Numbered from the stretch's first letter, positions 1 through 13,941 are shown. The stretch: DNA of 64,000 bases from Anisakis pegreffii (GCA_035041965.1 JAPYMA010000207.1:248001-312000), one strand, 5' to 3'. Notes: generated from the sequence alone by a model not told the origin. Program-made: numbers and translations.

Positions 1-478
1 ACAATATTAATTCGCCTATGGAGTGCCAAAGGAATGCTCATTGAGTGATCTATTTTTGATCTGCTGAACAATTGTTTTTTTAACAAATAATTTGAATAAA
101 TAATTTCTTACGATTAGCGACAATAACTGAAAGTGACTAAACAAATCACTCGAAATCATCGCTGTGTAACAGTGAGAAATTTGATACATAAATGTGTGTG
201 AAGTTCAAAATTACACTGAAATATGATTTTATCTCTCTGGTTTCTTGGAATCTTCTAAGATTGTTCGAAAGAGAAGTTCGTGTGAAATTGCTGAGTGAGT
301 TTTTGTATGCATTCAGTTGGCGGCGAAATATCGAAAATGATGAACAGTGCAAAAATGTGGGCTAGAATCAATCGATTTGGTCTCAGTTGTTGACATCAAA
401 TGATTCAATTCCGATCATTGAACACCCGAAAGCCAGTCACATAAGCTTCTTTTCGTATCAGAACAATTGATAAATCTC
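1..478. other. Upstream region, no supported gene
   Basis: This AT-rich stretch lies upstream of the mannosidase start codon. A 68-codon minus-strand open frame (146-352) has no recognisable motif, partner exon or splice context, so I do not call it. The mannosidase promoter should lie here, but I see no convincing core element. Confidence 0.4.
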
Positions 479-3400
479 ATGAACGAAACGAATTTTCACC
501 CATTTCATAGTTATAGGCCACTCGGTTCCAGTGATATGACTCGACTACCACTGGTTTCTTTCACTAGACGTAAACTGAAAGTGATGCTACTCGTACTGGT
601 GACAGTTGTGGTGATCAATTACATGATCAAGGTGATATACATTCGTTATGCTTGATCATTGAGTATTGATTGATCGAGATATACATGTGCATGCTTGATT
701 CAGTGTACATATCCTAGTGCTGAAAGTTATGATTAAGTATTTTCGAATGAGATAACATTTCTCAGGCGCTTCGCTTTCGGTGTATTTATTGGATATCATC
801 ACTCATGATGGTTCCTTGAAAGATTCTAGTGATTCCGGACCTGTCTTCAGTTTTGAAATTATATGACGCACTAAGTTTATCGTAACATTAAATTGCGAAA
901 ATGAAAAGGTGAAACCAAAATTATTAGCTAGGAGTAATTGATAATTTCATGCTGATAAAGAACGAATCATAATTCAATTGATCCAATCAATCAGCGGTTT
1001 AAATTTACAGTTTTATGAAACGTCAGACAACGATCGACCCTCAAAATCCCGATATATAGTGGAAAACAATCATTTAATTGCCAATGAAGGTAGAGTAATT
1101 GATCGATTTGATCAGCCAATCCGAGACATTCTCAATGGCGGTGATGCGGACGATGATAACAGACGAGCGACGTGCACCCAAAAATATCCACAAGAAGCCG
1201 TCACTGATTTCAATGTATGTCATGAAATCAACGGTTGAGATGCTCAACTTAATCATGCCAAAACCATGCACGGCTTCATTCATTTGAGAACATAATTTAA
1301 TCAGCTATGAGGATAGGATATCGTACAATATCTCAGACTATCAATCGTTTCAAACACTTCAAAAAGCTGATCATTAATTCCGCATTCCTCGGCGAGTTGT
1401 TTGCTATTGAAAGTGTAGCGAGTGATTTGCGATGTAATTTGACTCGTTTTATTTCACCTTTCAATGAGACTTATCAATAGTTCATAGTCTGCTCAGTTTC
1501 GCATATGCAAAAACTCATCCAATCCCAATCACTAGTCATTCTTCTCTCCAAGCAACAATGCCTTCTTTAAAGACATTCGATCTATACAATGGCGGCAGGA
1601 AACGGCAAGATATTGTTGTTACTGCAAAGAGGCGAAATAAGACGGGCACCGCAAGTAAAAAGCTGAATGTTTTCGTCCTTCCGATGACTCACGTTGATCC
1701 GGGTAAGTTATGATCCTTACTCACATATTCCATAAATTCTTTCGTATCGTAACACATCCACTAATCACTTCGCACTGTGATTGAAAATATTTGCTATCAT
1801 GTATATGGCTGAGATTTTTAGCTGACGAATAGTCAACGATATGCGGAATGTGTTCGATTCTGATTTCACCTTCACTCTTCAATTAGATTCCATTTTGCAA
1901 GTGCACTGAAGTTGAGTGGCAATAGTGGTCAGTCTCTAGGATACTCTCCACAGTCATCATATTGATCGACTGATGTTCACCAAGGACTCAAATGCGGAAA
2001 CGTAAAATTTAAAATCACAAAAAAAACGAATTCAGGTTGGTTGGAGACGTTCGACGCATATTCCAAAGATACGAATCAAATTTTGGATAATATGCTGAAT
2101 TTCTTGCGTAGCCATCCAGAAATGCGATTTATGTGGTGTGAAATGGTGTTTTTCGAACGCTGGTGGCAGAGTTTAAATTCTACAATGAAGGGCGAAGTGA
2201 AACAGTAAGAGCAATGATACCATTTCGTAAAGTTGAAGTAATGTTGAGAGTAATAAGTAATTACATTATTATAATATCCATCCAACTGCTGTTTTTATCA
2301 CTAACAAAATATCACTAACAAAACTGTATTCTTACTTAATCCAATGAATTTCTTCACATTATCACTTTCGTTTCTCTTTTGCTTCAACTTCGATACGTCG
2401 TGCATGATCTCTCGATCAAAACACGTGTTTCTTAAGAAAGAATCTAAACCGACCAAAATCATTCCACTGAGGATCATTAAAGGAACCAAATTTCAAGATT
2501 CGTAAAATCTGGACAGTTGGAGATGACGAGTGGTTCGTGGGTAATGACCGATGAAGCGAGTCCATTTTTTCCGGTTACAATCGACAATATTGTTGAAGGG
2601 CAACAGTTCCTATATGACCAATTAGGTTTATCTTCCATTGTTTTGAGCAATCACCGAGCTTAATCTTCCATTCCATCTCATCATATAATCAAAAATTCAT
2701 ATTTCTATCATAACATGCTGACCACTTGAATTGTTGATCTATGCAATAGCCTCAAACCTAACAGTTCATTGTACAAATAGAATCAACAGAACACTAATGC
2801 TGATTCCGCCATCCACTAAGCTTTGATGCAAAAAATTTCTCATAGAAAAACTATTTGAATTTGAATCTATTTCCCAAGAACGTTGAAACATTTCAGGAAT
2901 TAAAGCGAAAACAATTTGGTCGAATGATCCGTTTGGATATGGCAGTACAGTACCGTATCTTTTCACGAAAACCGGCATTCGATGGGCCGTTATCAATCGA
3001 ATTCATCATCCCACGAAAAACTACCTGCAACATCTACGTGCAGCGCCGTTCAAATGGCGACAATATTTTGGTGTGTTTCTGAGAGAAAATTCATTTGTTA
3101 GGCAAAAATCGAAACCGAAAGATCTCTTTTTTTTTGTCAGTCTGAGGCATCCATGTTGACATAGTGAATCCACAATGAATCTACGATACCTCCCAGAACA
3201 TCTTAACAATTATGTGAGTAGCGCAAAAACTTGAATTCTCAATCACTGTCTATCAATTCAAATATCGGCTGAAATAAGCCGCCATTATGCCGGGCATTCA
3301 CCGTGATCTTCAAATAGATCAGTTCCTAATTCCTCGTTGTTTCACGCAAATATTCAGTTCAATCGCACCAATTTTCCATAAACAAGAGGTCACAACAAAT

Positions 3401-6400
3401 ACTGTTGCACGTCACGAATTCCTTTCCAATACAATGTTTTATGCAGCATCTTCAACGAGGTTTTTGTTTCGCATTGGAGGCGAAACATTTGGAATGAACA
3501 CTTTTCAGATAGTGGTCGAAGTGATGTTCTAACTCATCTTCTCCCGTTCACACACTATGATATCTTGAATAGTTGTGGACCATCGCAAAGCACATGCTGT
3601 CAATTCGACTTCAAGCGACTCACACACTTCTCGTGTCCAAACCAAAAACCTGTGCCAATTACACCACAAAACGTCGATGAAAAGTTTGCTTTGAAATGAA
3701 ACAATTCATTAATCGCATCTAGTTATCGGAAATTCATTCGTTGACACCTGCTTCACAGATCATAGTCAAAATGCACAGATCTGCAGGTCACTAAGATCTA
3801 GACTCGATTTGAGTGCTGATCAAAATTCTCTATCGGCTGATCCTATGCTATATTCTATCCGAGACAAAATTTACTCTCGGAATGTGTTAGATCTCTCTCC
3901 ATAGATAGTTTCACGCAGTCGAATACATTCATAAGTTCTTGTAACTTCACAATAATGATAATTATCATCTGCTTAAGATTGAATTCTTCCTTCTCAATGT
4001 TTTACTCGGACTAAATATGAAAAAATTGCAAACAATGGATAATTTGAATGCCATGTTTGAAGAGCGGCAATGCTTGAGGAGCAGTTCACGAAGCTGTCTG
4101 ATTTGTACGAAACGAACAATATAATCGCTGTGTGGGGTGACGATTTCCGTTATAACGCCATCGATGAATGGTATCAGCAGTACGATAATTTAATGCCGTT
4201 GTTTCAAAAAATCAACACACGAAATCACATGCAAATTAGGCAAGTAACTCTCATGATCGTGAGCGTGCAAATAATTGCTCTTTAACAATTCATACACATG
4301 TTACATTGATCATACTTCATGATATCGCAATTTCTGATTTCGTATTTGCATTGAAGGTTCGGTACGTTCACAGATTACTTCGAATCACTTGAGAAATGGT
4401 ATACGGACCACTCCCGCGAACCACCCACTCTTTCCGGTGATTTCTTCCCGTATCAGTGCGCTCTTGGCGATATGTGGACTGGTTACTACACAACGCGACC
4501 ATTTTACAAGCGCAAGGAACGTGAATTACATGTGAGTTGCATGTTCTCATTTTACAATCAGAACATACTTCAGGATAATGCTTTAGCTCGATTGGATATG
4601 TATTACAGGCGATGATTCGGAGTGCAGATTTGCTGAGTGCGAATGCAATGAAGCTAATGAGTGCATCTGAACGTATATGGATCCAACAGAATCTGCAATC
4701 GGCCAGGAGGAATCTTTCACTATTTCAACATCACGATGCTATTACAGGTAATGCTCTAATATCCACTATCACGTCACGTCTCGTTCTTGGTTGCTATGAA
4801 TATCATCATTTGACTGTTTTCATTGATAGTGTTCTCTTTTCATAATTATTGTTAACAAAATTAATAGCATTACTGTTAAGGTGCGATTCAATGTCCATAT
4901 CGGAAGATCATTTCTACCTGATTTTTGACCGCAATACAGTCTCTGATTCTCCCTAATAACTCAGTGACGATATCTCAGTTGGAATTAAGCATCCGAAAAA
5001 TTTTTGTTGCAGGAACGAGTAAAAAACATGTGATGTCAAACTATGCTCAGATTCTTTTCACTGCTATGCATACTGCATCAAAATGTCTTCAACGTTCAAT
5101 GCAAGCAATCTACAAAGAGCTATTCCAAATGGTGTGTTCTTTAGATGACCATTCAAATTCTCCATTTCCATCAAGGTTTATCCATAGGTTATCGTATTAA
5201 GTCATAAATTGTTTTTTAGAATGAAATACCTCTCCAATACAATGAAACTACCTCAAAACTTCCGATTCTTCTCGATCCGCACAAGAAAATGTGAGTAACC
5301 ATTCATTAAAACCCATTCTTCCGCCGTGTTTCACAACGCTTTGAAGCCTCAATTCATTGATTCAGTGATTAGAAGCCCACTTGATATGGACGAAATATAT
5401 GAAGCGGAAAGCATTCCCTGCTCGACGTTGATTGTAACCTTCAAATTGAGATATTCTCGTGAATTTGATGGGCGCAATATAAGCGGTAGCGAATTTCCAC
5501 TTACTCGATTGGGAACTTCAATTTCAGTTCCGTGGCCATCTTTAACAGTATCGAACGAAAACGTGTCGAAATAATCGAATTGATTTTATTAACGCCTAAC
5601 GTTAGTGTAACGTTGAACGGTAGAGCTGTTGAAGCACAGATTGAACCTCACATTGACCCTGTTACCAATGCTCTTTCAACTTATTACAAGGTTCCGTTCG
5701 CTTCACAGTTCTATTTGCTCGTTTCTTGTTCATTATTCTCAACATTATGCCTTCTTTCACTAATCGGATGTGAATCCGATCAGCTGAGAGAGATTTTGTG
5801 TCGTATGAAGCGAAACCTATCGTTTAATCTGGTGAATAATTTCATACTGTAAAACACTCTCAAAGCGTCAACAGATATCGCTGACGAGTCGGTCAGACAA
5901 ACTGTTCTCTGAGAGACGATCGAAATCACGGTTGGAGAATTCCACTGTGAAATAGGAAGATTCTTGCCATGAGGTTAAATTCTTAAAATATCCGGAAGGA
6001 TTCCTCACAATGTTATCGTTGATACCAACTTTCACGAACAACCACGAACGTTTTCAGTTAGTGTTCCGCGCCCTCTTGCCGCCACTGTCAACGGAGATTT
6101 TTGTGATCTCATACGATCATCAAAGTACTCAGCACACTCACATTGCGGATATTCTTTTTGTTAGTAATGAAAACGCTAATACGAGCGAATTTGAGTAAGC
6201 ATTTATACTTTGGAAACATTATCTCTTCCCAGGCGTCAAAAACAATTGCTAATAATTGCTGAACTACAGTAAAAATGAGCATGACGCTCCATAAAGCTCG
6301 CAGTATTCTGCGATCAAACAGCAACACTTTTAATTAATCCATTAAAATGTGGCATTAATAAGAATCTCGGAGGTTATCTCGGGTTATGGTTTCATTTGAT

Positions 6401-9400
6401 AGTTCTTTGCATTTGCATGAATTGATGATCATATCACATCGATGGTAATTTGATGAAGAAAATCGTTACTAGTAATAATTGCTGATCATTTCCAAAAGTT
6501 AAGGAACTTCAACATTACCCGGATCAAACCTGATGAATTCCTCATCGAAACTGAATCAGTGAAGACGACTCATTCTGCTGATAGTGGACTTATAACTGTG
6601 AGTTCAGCATGCTTTCGTTATTGTTTACTTCCGTCACTCTGCTTTCAGTTATTGTACGAGTATTATTGCAATCGACTATGATTGCATGAAAAGCTATTGT
6701 CTGTGACTCGCTCACTTTAAACTGATTCAGATGGATTCTCATTCTTTTCAGCCGTGTTGTATTCACTCTCATTGCTGTTACAGGCGAATATCGTTCTGTT
6801 GATGAGTTTTTCTCATTCACTTCGTTTCATTTCACGTCACAGTTCGAATCATCTTCTCATTCTTTAACATATACTATTTACTGGATACGTTGACGAGTGT
6901 TGACAGCCGAAATCAACAATACAACAATAGAATTGAATTGCTGAACAACATTCGACAGTGAAATGGTCAATTATAGAGTGTGTTTGATAGAATCAGAATT
7001 TGACTTTAATTGTTGAGTGAAATGAACGAGAAATTAGCAGAAGAGAACAATTTCGATGATAGCAGCTATAAGAGCGATTAAAGCAGCTCGGAAAAGAATG
7101 AAAACCGTGCTAAAACGAATGAAAGCCTTGTTCACCCCCGACGGGCACCACTGATATAGCCGATCGTAAAAACTATGCTGCTTTAGGCTGTTCGAACAAA
7201 CTCAATTGGTGACATGAAATTTGCTCAAACTGTCGACCATTATGAAAATAGCGGTGGTGGACCCTACATCATGAGCAGTAACGGTGAAGCTCAAGTTGGT
7301 ATTGTTGAACTGCAGTTACGATTAGATTATAATGGATATGTTGATTGCATTCATCACATAATTCACTGAATGATCCATTGAAGTATTTCTTAGCGCAAGC
7401 TCTACTAAGCATATGCAGATAATTATTAAAGCATTCAAAAAGATTCGATTCCATGGCTTCATTTCAGTCGCTCCCATTGATCGATTTGCGTCGTTTCATC
7501 GTCAAGGGACCCGTTCAGCAAAGCGCTTATATCCTTTCGAAGTATATCACTCAAAAAATCGCCCTTCACAATATTGAAGGTATTGATACAGATGTTCCTC
7601 TCTCAACAGTACTAATTTTCATGACGAATTCACTGAATTACTGTTTCAAGAATGAATGCCGATCTTTTTGATGACGAAAATGAGCTGAATAATGTTTAGG
7701 TAACGAAGGTGAACAACTGCATATTTCAATGCGAGTCGATATAAGAGGATTCAACAACATGGAGCTCATCACTCGTTTTAGTTCGGATCTCCATTCAAAT
7801 TCCACTCAATTTTATACTGATAGTAATGGATTCCAGGTAAACTGAATGCAATTACACTGATCTGTTTGCATTCATTCAAACAGGTCTCTCGGAACAACTT
7901 TATCTATAATCTGCTTTATCGCTTGTCTGATCCATAGATATTCGTTCGTTTGGATTCCATTCGAATCTAGTAATTTTCCTAACACTACCACTTGATCTGA
8001 TCTAAAATGAGGTTTGCAGCTTCTGAAACGTGAATATAATCACAATTTGCCAGTGAACGCGAACTATTACCCGATGCCAACAGCAGTGGTGCTGCAAGAC
8101 GACTCAAGACGAATCACAATCGTCAGTGATGTAGGACACGGTGCTTCTTTATTCACCAAAACAACCGCAGAAATTATGCTTGGTACCTTTCAATACACAA
8201 TCACTCTGCTAATAATAATAATATCTGTAGTGGTCTTTATACTTAACAAGTTCAAAACCTCCTCTTGCTGAACGTCTTCATGTTATCTTTGATGTCATAA
8301 TCCTTGCGATATCATATGCTCGTGATCAAGTAAATTTGATCAAAAGTGATCATCCGTTGCCATGTTGTCGAATTAAACTGAATCTCGAATTATTTTTGAT
8401 GATATAGATCGAATCTTTACGCATGACGATGGTAAGGGACTTGGTTATGGCGAGGACAGCGTATTGAATGATAATCTACCGGTTCAGATCGGATTTACAG
8501 TTATCTTCGAGAAAATGAATTCAGTCGGAATGGTAATCATTTTTCGTCACTCTGTTTTTCAATGATATCTGGAACAAGACCTTAGCAATCCATAACTTCT
8601 TCGTTTATTGACAAATTGAAGAAGAATCAACCAATTCGTTCAGAATTTTTTCAGCCGAAGCATTTCGCCTATCACACTCCACTCGCTCAAATGGCCATTC
8701 AATCTCTGCTCTACAAACCTGTCATATTCACCGCTGAAAGAGGTTGCTCACCATCAGCGATCAACATATTGAACATTTTTTGATGCATGCGAATATGTGA
8801 ATTCTCGATGACTACGGCCAAAAGTCATAACTTACATGGGTATATCGTGGAGAATCTTGAAATTATACGAAGAAGCCACCAAATTTAATCAATGCCAAAC
8901 CACTTTGCGGCTCAGCACTGAATCCATAGGTTTGAGAGATGTATGAGCTTATCAGCTGTTCTCGGCGATTGATTCATCTCAATTTCATTCAGAAAAATCC
9001 ACAACTGAAATTTCGAGTGACCAAAAAGTTGCCTCATTGTCATTCCCGTGCGATCTACAACTGATCACGTGCCGACCGCTCAGGAGGAACATGATCACAG
9101 ATCGATTACTGATCTTGCATCGGCCTGGGATGGACTGCAATGGCAATGAGAACGTAACATGCTCTTTCGGTGATTTCACGGTTAGTGATCCGCACTAATG
9201 TATTCACTGTCACAACGACTTCAGTCTCATGAGAAGCTTGAGACCAGAATGTAAATTTTTGCTGAAATCGTTGAGAAATCAATCACTTTGACTTGAAGAA
9301 TGTGACGTGAGAAATCAATCAGAAATGAATCAAATAACTCAGAAATCGAATCATTGAAGTTCAGCGACAACAAATACCAGGACTTGTTCCTAGCATGCTC

Positions 9401-9611
9401 TGATGAATAATTCGTCGTGTTCTTAGATTCTTATTAGCATTATTCCTTTCAGCGAGCTGTCAAGAACTATTTACGGCGGATTGGCGCAACCAAACTGCAA
9501 CAGACAACATTGAATGGTGTTGATAAAATTGGTGGTTCCATCAACATCAATAGTGTTCGAATTGAAATTGAGCCTATGGACTTCCTAAGTTTCATCGTAA
9601 CGATTGCATGA
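479..9611 (+). CDS. Golgi alpha-mannosidase II-like glycosidase (GH38), 23 exons
   Basis: A GH38 enzyme of the Golgi mannosidase II type, which trims alpha-1,3/1,6 mannoses from hybrid N-glycans in the Golgi lumen. Exons: 479-631, 1011-1214, 1553-1702, 2036-2204, 2498-2625, 2897-3070, 3509-3683, 4063-4239, 4357-4531, 4609-4747, 5013-5131, 5220-5290, 5528-5690, 6058-6194, 6504-6597, 7187-7294, 7468-7579, 7700-7836, 8020-8182, 8408-8532, 8655-8742, 8993-9180, 9453-9611. Phases agree at every junction except exon 2/3, where the donor is unsettled (1141 or 1219 would fit). Total is about 1,100 residues, the family's usual length. Exon 1 encodes a short basic tail and a hydrophobic anchor (VMLLVLVTVVVINYMI); exon 2 looks like the stem. 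Family motifs: THVDPGW (zinc His and Asp) across exons 3-4, NDPFGYG (nucleophile Asp) in exon 6, WGDDFRY in exon 8, FQHHDAITG (zinc His) in exon 10, and NYYPMPTAVV and DDGKGLG in exons 19-20. No internal stop was found. Assignment to GH38 is firm; AMAN-2 versus AMAN-3 type is not resolved. Confidence 0.9.
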
Positions 9612-10561
9612 AACCTGAGAGTTGCTTGCTTGCTCAACACTATGAATCAATTGCCATAGCACCTCATTCCGTTCTCACTGATCCAGCGAACACGGTTTTC
9701 GTTTATATACGCGATTGACTAATTTGGGTCCAAGGAACAATTTCGCAATCTTTATTTATACTTCTACTCTTATCATTCCATACATTCACTGATGATCTAG
9801 TCTAAGAATTTTTTTAAAAATCTGCTCTAAAATCTATTCTTACATTGTTTTTCTCCATTCATTGTTTTTGTTTCGGTGACATTCACTTGTTGTGTTGATT
9901 GATATTTATTGTGATTTTCATATAGGCCATACTAGCTTCTTAATCATTAACCATCTTCAGTGCTTTTAGTCCCGATGGTTTAAAGTTCCACATTCCTTGA
10001 CAGATTGACACATCTCATGGATCCATTCAATTGGCATTTGAGAATTCACTCTAGAACCGTGCAACTTCGACGAAATTCTTCAAGACTATTGCACAAACAA
10101 GAAATTTTCCAAAAATGAATGAATTTTAAAATGCGAAGTTGATCATATAAACAATTTCATGTCAATAGTAGCTTATCACTAACACGCTCAATATCATCGC
10201 TCAACATGCATATCAGCTTATGATCTACAAAGTATCAGTATTGCCAGATTCTTTTGAAAGAGTTCTGCTGAATACTTTGCGCTTTCTCCTGATATTGCCT
10301 TACATTTCTTGTAATTTTCATCTTGTCAGCTTTGGCACTAACCTTAAAATCTAAGCACGTTACGCGAACGAGCATCGTCTTTGCACATTCTGTGAATGTC
10401 TATCATATTATTGCTCTAACTTTCATGACTGCTGAATTGCTGCTAATCGACCGATGTACAAAGATTATTCAGCTTATTCTTGTCACAAATCTACCCCAAT
10501 TCTGTTGCAAATCAGTGCATTGTTTTCAGTAATCTGCGTTATTTTTCATTTTTGTTCTGGT
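9612..10561. other. Intergenic region downstream of the mannosidase gene
   Basis: No gene is supported. Short open frames around 10323-10560 lack splice context or motifs. This segment is absent from the two downstream duplicated units, which join mannosidase remnants directly to sequence matching 10562 or 10917 onward. It therefore marks where deletions occurred in those copies. Confidence 0.5.
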
Positions 10562-11219
10562 CATTATTTGATGGGTATTTCACTTCTGAACAGTCTGTGA
10601 TCATCCATATCTGTGTTGCAGTTTTGTTGAATTGTTCTTATTGTTATCATTGCTTTGCGCTATGTTCACGTTGTTATCACTCGTTGTGTTCGTTATTGTT
10701 TTCATCGCTGTTTGTAATCATTACCAGATTTTTGTCAAATTATTGTTCACACTCATGACCATTAATTGAATATTATTGCGACCATGAATACTTCCAAATC
10801 AAGTTCACTCACGTCATTTGTTCATGAATGAACGCCCATATAAATCATACTACATTGGGTGGAAGAAACCCTCTGAACTGGTTTGTCATCACGGCCCGCA
10901 TTTCTGGTCGTTTCGTTCAAGCGTAATCTCTGTGGTAGTCGAAAATCTGGGTCTAACTCCTTTACAGTCATTCGGTCGGAAATTTTGTTTTTTATTCACC
11001 AACCTGCTGCCTGTCCTGGGCTTTTCATTCGTTCATTTCAAATTTATTCGGCAATTATTCAAAGTCGAGCAAACTTCACAAACTCTGCACATACACATTG
11101 TCAGTTTTGATCGAACCTGAACAAATTTGCTCACGATCAGGTTCTCCGAAAGGATGTTTCGAATTCCCCACACAAAAACATGTACATGAGAAAGTAAGTT
11201 CATCATTCAAATGTTTTAT

Positions 11220-13810
11220 TCACTGAATATTTATAAAAACGGTTCCAATCGGTGATTCCGTCATGTTCAAGGACTTCCAGTGCGGCGGGAAAAAGTCTCG
11301 AGGATCAAGCTCTCGTTCGATACCGTTCGTCTTCGAGAAAACCGAATTGTAATAAATTGACGTATTCGGTCGAGTCAAGTAGGCCATCCACCATGCAAAT
11401 GTTGATGCGGATGCTTGATACAAAATATTATCACAACGAAACACCGTGAAGATGACTTAAACTATTTCTCAGAATCGCACAATTGTCACAGTTTGTGGCT
11501 ATGTTGAATGAAAAGAAATTACCCGTTATGAGAACAGCATCACAGTACGAACTGCAGAAGGCAATGTCGACAATTGGTGTAATGCTTACTAATGGCTGAG
11601 CAACATGAACGTCTAAAGTTGAATTCGAAAATTGTTTCGTCAAATTTCGATTCCAATTATAATCATCACCAAACAGCAGCACAGTTATGTCACGATTTCT
11701 TTTCACTGAAAATAAGCGCAGCTGTAATTGGATAATCCCATGATCGTTAATTGAAAAAGTCCGTTTTGCAGACGTATAGGCTGGTTCTGCAAATGAGTAG
11801 TGAGCATTCTGGAAACGAATGACTGCGTTCGCTCATGGAAATGAGTACCTATCGTTGAAATGTTAGTGAACAAATCGCTATATTTCGCTTTCAGAACAAT
11901 GACGGAAACGGTGAGAGCACTGCAGATGATCTACAGTTTGCTGATCATGGACTATCCATGATTGCACACAGAACGAGAATCGAATGAAGCTGATACCATT
12001 CTCGCTGATATATTTGATTGCATTGAACGTAAACACTTCCGTAGAGTGTTGATGCGCTTTAGAATAGACAAAATCACCACGTCGCGTATGTACGCAAAGT
12101 CTAAATTTCCGAATTAAAATGATGATAATCCATCCCATGCAGTAACTGGTACGTACTTTCACCATTCGAAATGTGATCATTACGGGCAAGAAAACTCACT
12201 TGTAATTTTGATTATCGAAAACAGTTCGATTGAAGAGTTGAGTGAATGCAATAAGTCGTGTGGAACGGTCGATCGAAAGAATTGAGGAGCGCACTTCGTC
12301 GGATATGTTCATAAAGTATTTAAAGCTCTGAAACGATTAACACTCTGAACAGTCACACACGCAATCTTCTTGTTTTATTGAGCATATTTGGATAGTCATG
12401 AGAGATCCGAACAAGAAATATCTCGATGTGATGCGTTGAAAGCAAGAAAGAGTGCAAGCTCTGGCGCAAATTCGACTTGGAAGGTATTTTTGATAGTAAG
12501 AAACCTGTAAGTAACTATCAGTCAAATAAATTTCTTGATAGTCATGATATGCAAAAAGCTTATCCACATCACCATATACACAACATCGACCATCAGTAAG
12601 ACTGGTTGTATTCCGTTTGAGCAGCTGAATTCATTTGATTATGATGAGCAACAATGTTGAGATTAGAGGTAAATTAAGTACAACTGATGGATTGCCAGAG
12701 GAATCAGCGATGATAAACGAATTTGTAGAAACTTGCGATACACACTGGTACTTTTAATGACTGGTCCAGCATTTTGCGTCAAACAAATGCAAAGACGAAA
12801 TAAAATGGAAACCAAATTTTGGATAAATAAAATTCGCTGATGGAATTCGAAAAACGAGATCCACTGACTATTTCGGAGAATTTCGTTTCTTTTTTCATAA
12901 GTTTCAGTGAGTTCTGACTTCTTGGAGTGTTTTGCTATGAACTGCGCAGTTTTTTCCCATTGTGATTGACCAGCACGTAATCAAAGTTGTGGAGAAATGA
13001 TCTGTTCAGATAGATACCTCAGGAGAGAGTATACGAAACTGAAACGGAAGATTCGGAAATGATCTCGACAGCTGATACAGTTTTTCGATTGTAGCACTAC
13101 TAGTGGCGTCTACGTATGGTATCCTGCAAAGTTCTGCATTTGAAAACAGGAATCCTCTTGAGAAGTGATGACAGTCCCTTGTATTGGGCGCGAAACGAGT
13201 AAGTGAAGCGGTGAGAGTCTCAGAGCATAAGCTCTTGATCACAACGTTATTCAACACAAATTTATTAATCACACTCTCATAAATCTATTTGTATTACAAA
13301 TGCCTCGTTTGCTACATTACTGAGAGTGAACCAGAATTGATGTGATCGCATCGTTTATGCAATAAAACGACCACCTTTTCACAACAAATCCCTTGTGTAG
13401 TGGATATCAGTCAGTACCTGTTGAGTGTTCTCGCGATTCCGATCAACGAAATAAATTCAAATAGCTGATTGCCAGTACCACCGCCATAAGTGGCGGCCGT
13501 AAACGGTAATCCTAGATACTTACAACCATCGTCTAGTATGGTCCTGAAAATTCCATTAATTTTACTGAATATGAGCTCGGCAAATGGCTTAATTTGTTTG
13601 GAATCACCTTTTGGTTGCAGTTTGGAATGAAGTGATCGGTGCTGAATGCGTTTGGTCCGTAAAAATAATTCTTGTAGTCATAAAAAAGACAATTGAAGCT
13701 AAGAGAATCGTGAACGTGATAATGACATATCGCAAACGAGAATTGATGGCAGTCTTCGATATCTTCTGAGGTTGTTTTTGTTCTGATGTAGTGATCATTG
13801 GCTGGAACAT
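11220..13810 (-). CDS. GT11 alpha-1,2-fucosyltransferase-like protein, copy A (8 exons)
   Basis: Predicted GDP-fucose-dependent Golgi type II glycosyltransferase of family GT11. Exons in coding order: 13608-13810, 13418-13543, 13018-13123, 12505-12624, 12200-12327, 11997-12100, 11523-11786, 11220-11413. Together they give 1,245 nt, or 414 residues plus stop, with all phases consistent. Exon 1 encodes about 27 cytosolic residues and then a hydrophobic anchor (YVIITFTILLASIVFFM). Family landmarks are a glycine-rich GGGTGNQLFEF in exon 2, YLQSFKYF across exons 4-5, the HTRRGDFV nucleotide-sugar motif in exon 6, LLFGDDYNW in exon 7 and STFAWWMAYL in exon 8. An AATAAA (11220-11215) overlaps the TGA stop. 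Tail-to-tail with the mannosidase gene 1.6 kb away. Acceptor linkage (alpha-1,2) is inferred from family membership only. Confidence 0.87.
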
Positions 13811-13941
13811 TCACTAAATAAATTAACAAACTAGTGGTCGTTCAAGAGATGATCTTATCCAGTCCACTATGTGATCTCTGAAGTGGCGAAGTACAACTCA
13901 CTCAACCGCATTAATTCTGCTGATTAGATGAATGAAGTTGA

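Noticed and set aside
3287..3532. 81-codon plus-strand frame containing a GHSP-like string near 3294 in another reading frame
   Set aside because: The true nucleophile exon is 2897-3070 (NDPFGYG). The GHSP string is followed at once by a stop, and the next exon starts at 3509 in phase.
5326..5574. 82-codon plus-strand frame between mannosidase exons 12 and 13
   Set aside because: It has no acceptor in front of it. Joining 5290 to 5528 uses GTGAGT and TTTCAG, keeps phase and gives the expected family order, so this frame lies in an intron.
10480..11120. Overlapping plus-strand frames shared by the duplicated units (cysteine- and phenylalanine-rich)
   Set aside because: They are repeated only because the DNA is duplicated, come from TTGTTATC-rich sequence, change frame between copies and lack splice signals. 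Probably non-coding DNA downstream of the fucosyltransferase.
11252..11449. Plus-strand frame opposite the last fucosyltransferase exon (also at 18553 and 25018)
   Set aside because: Antisense shadow of the STFAWWMAYL exon.
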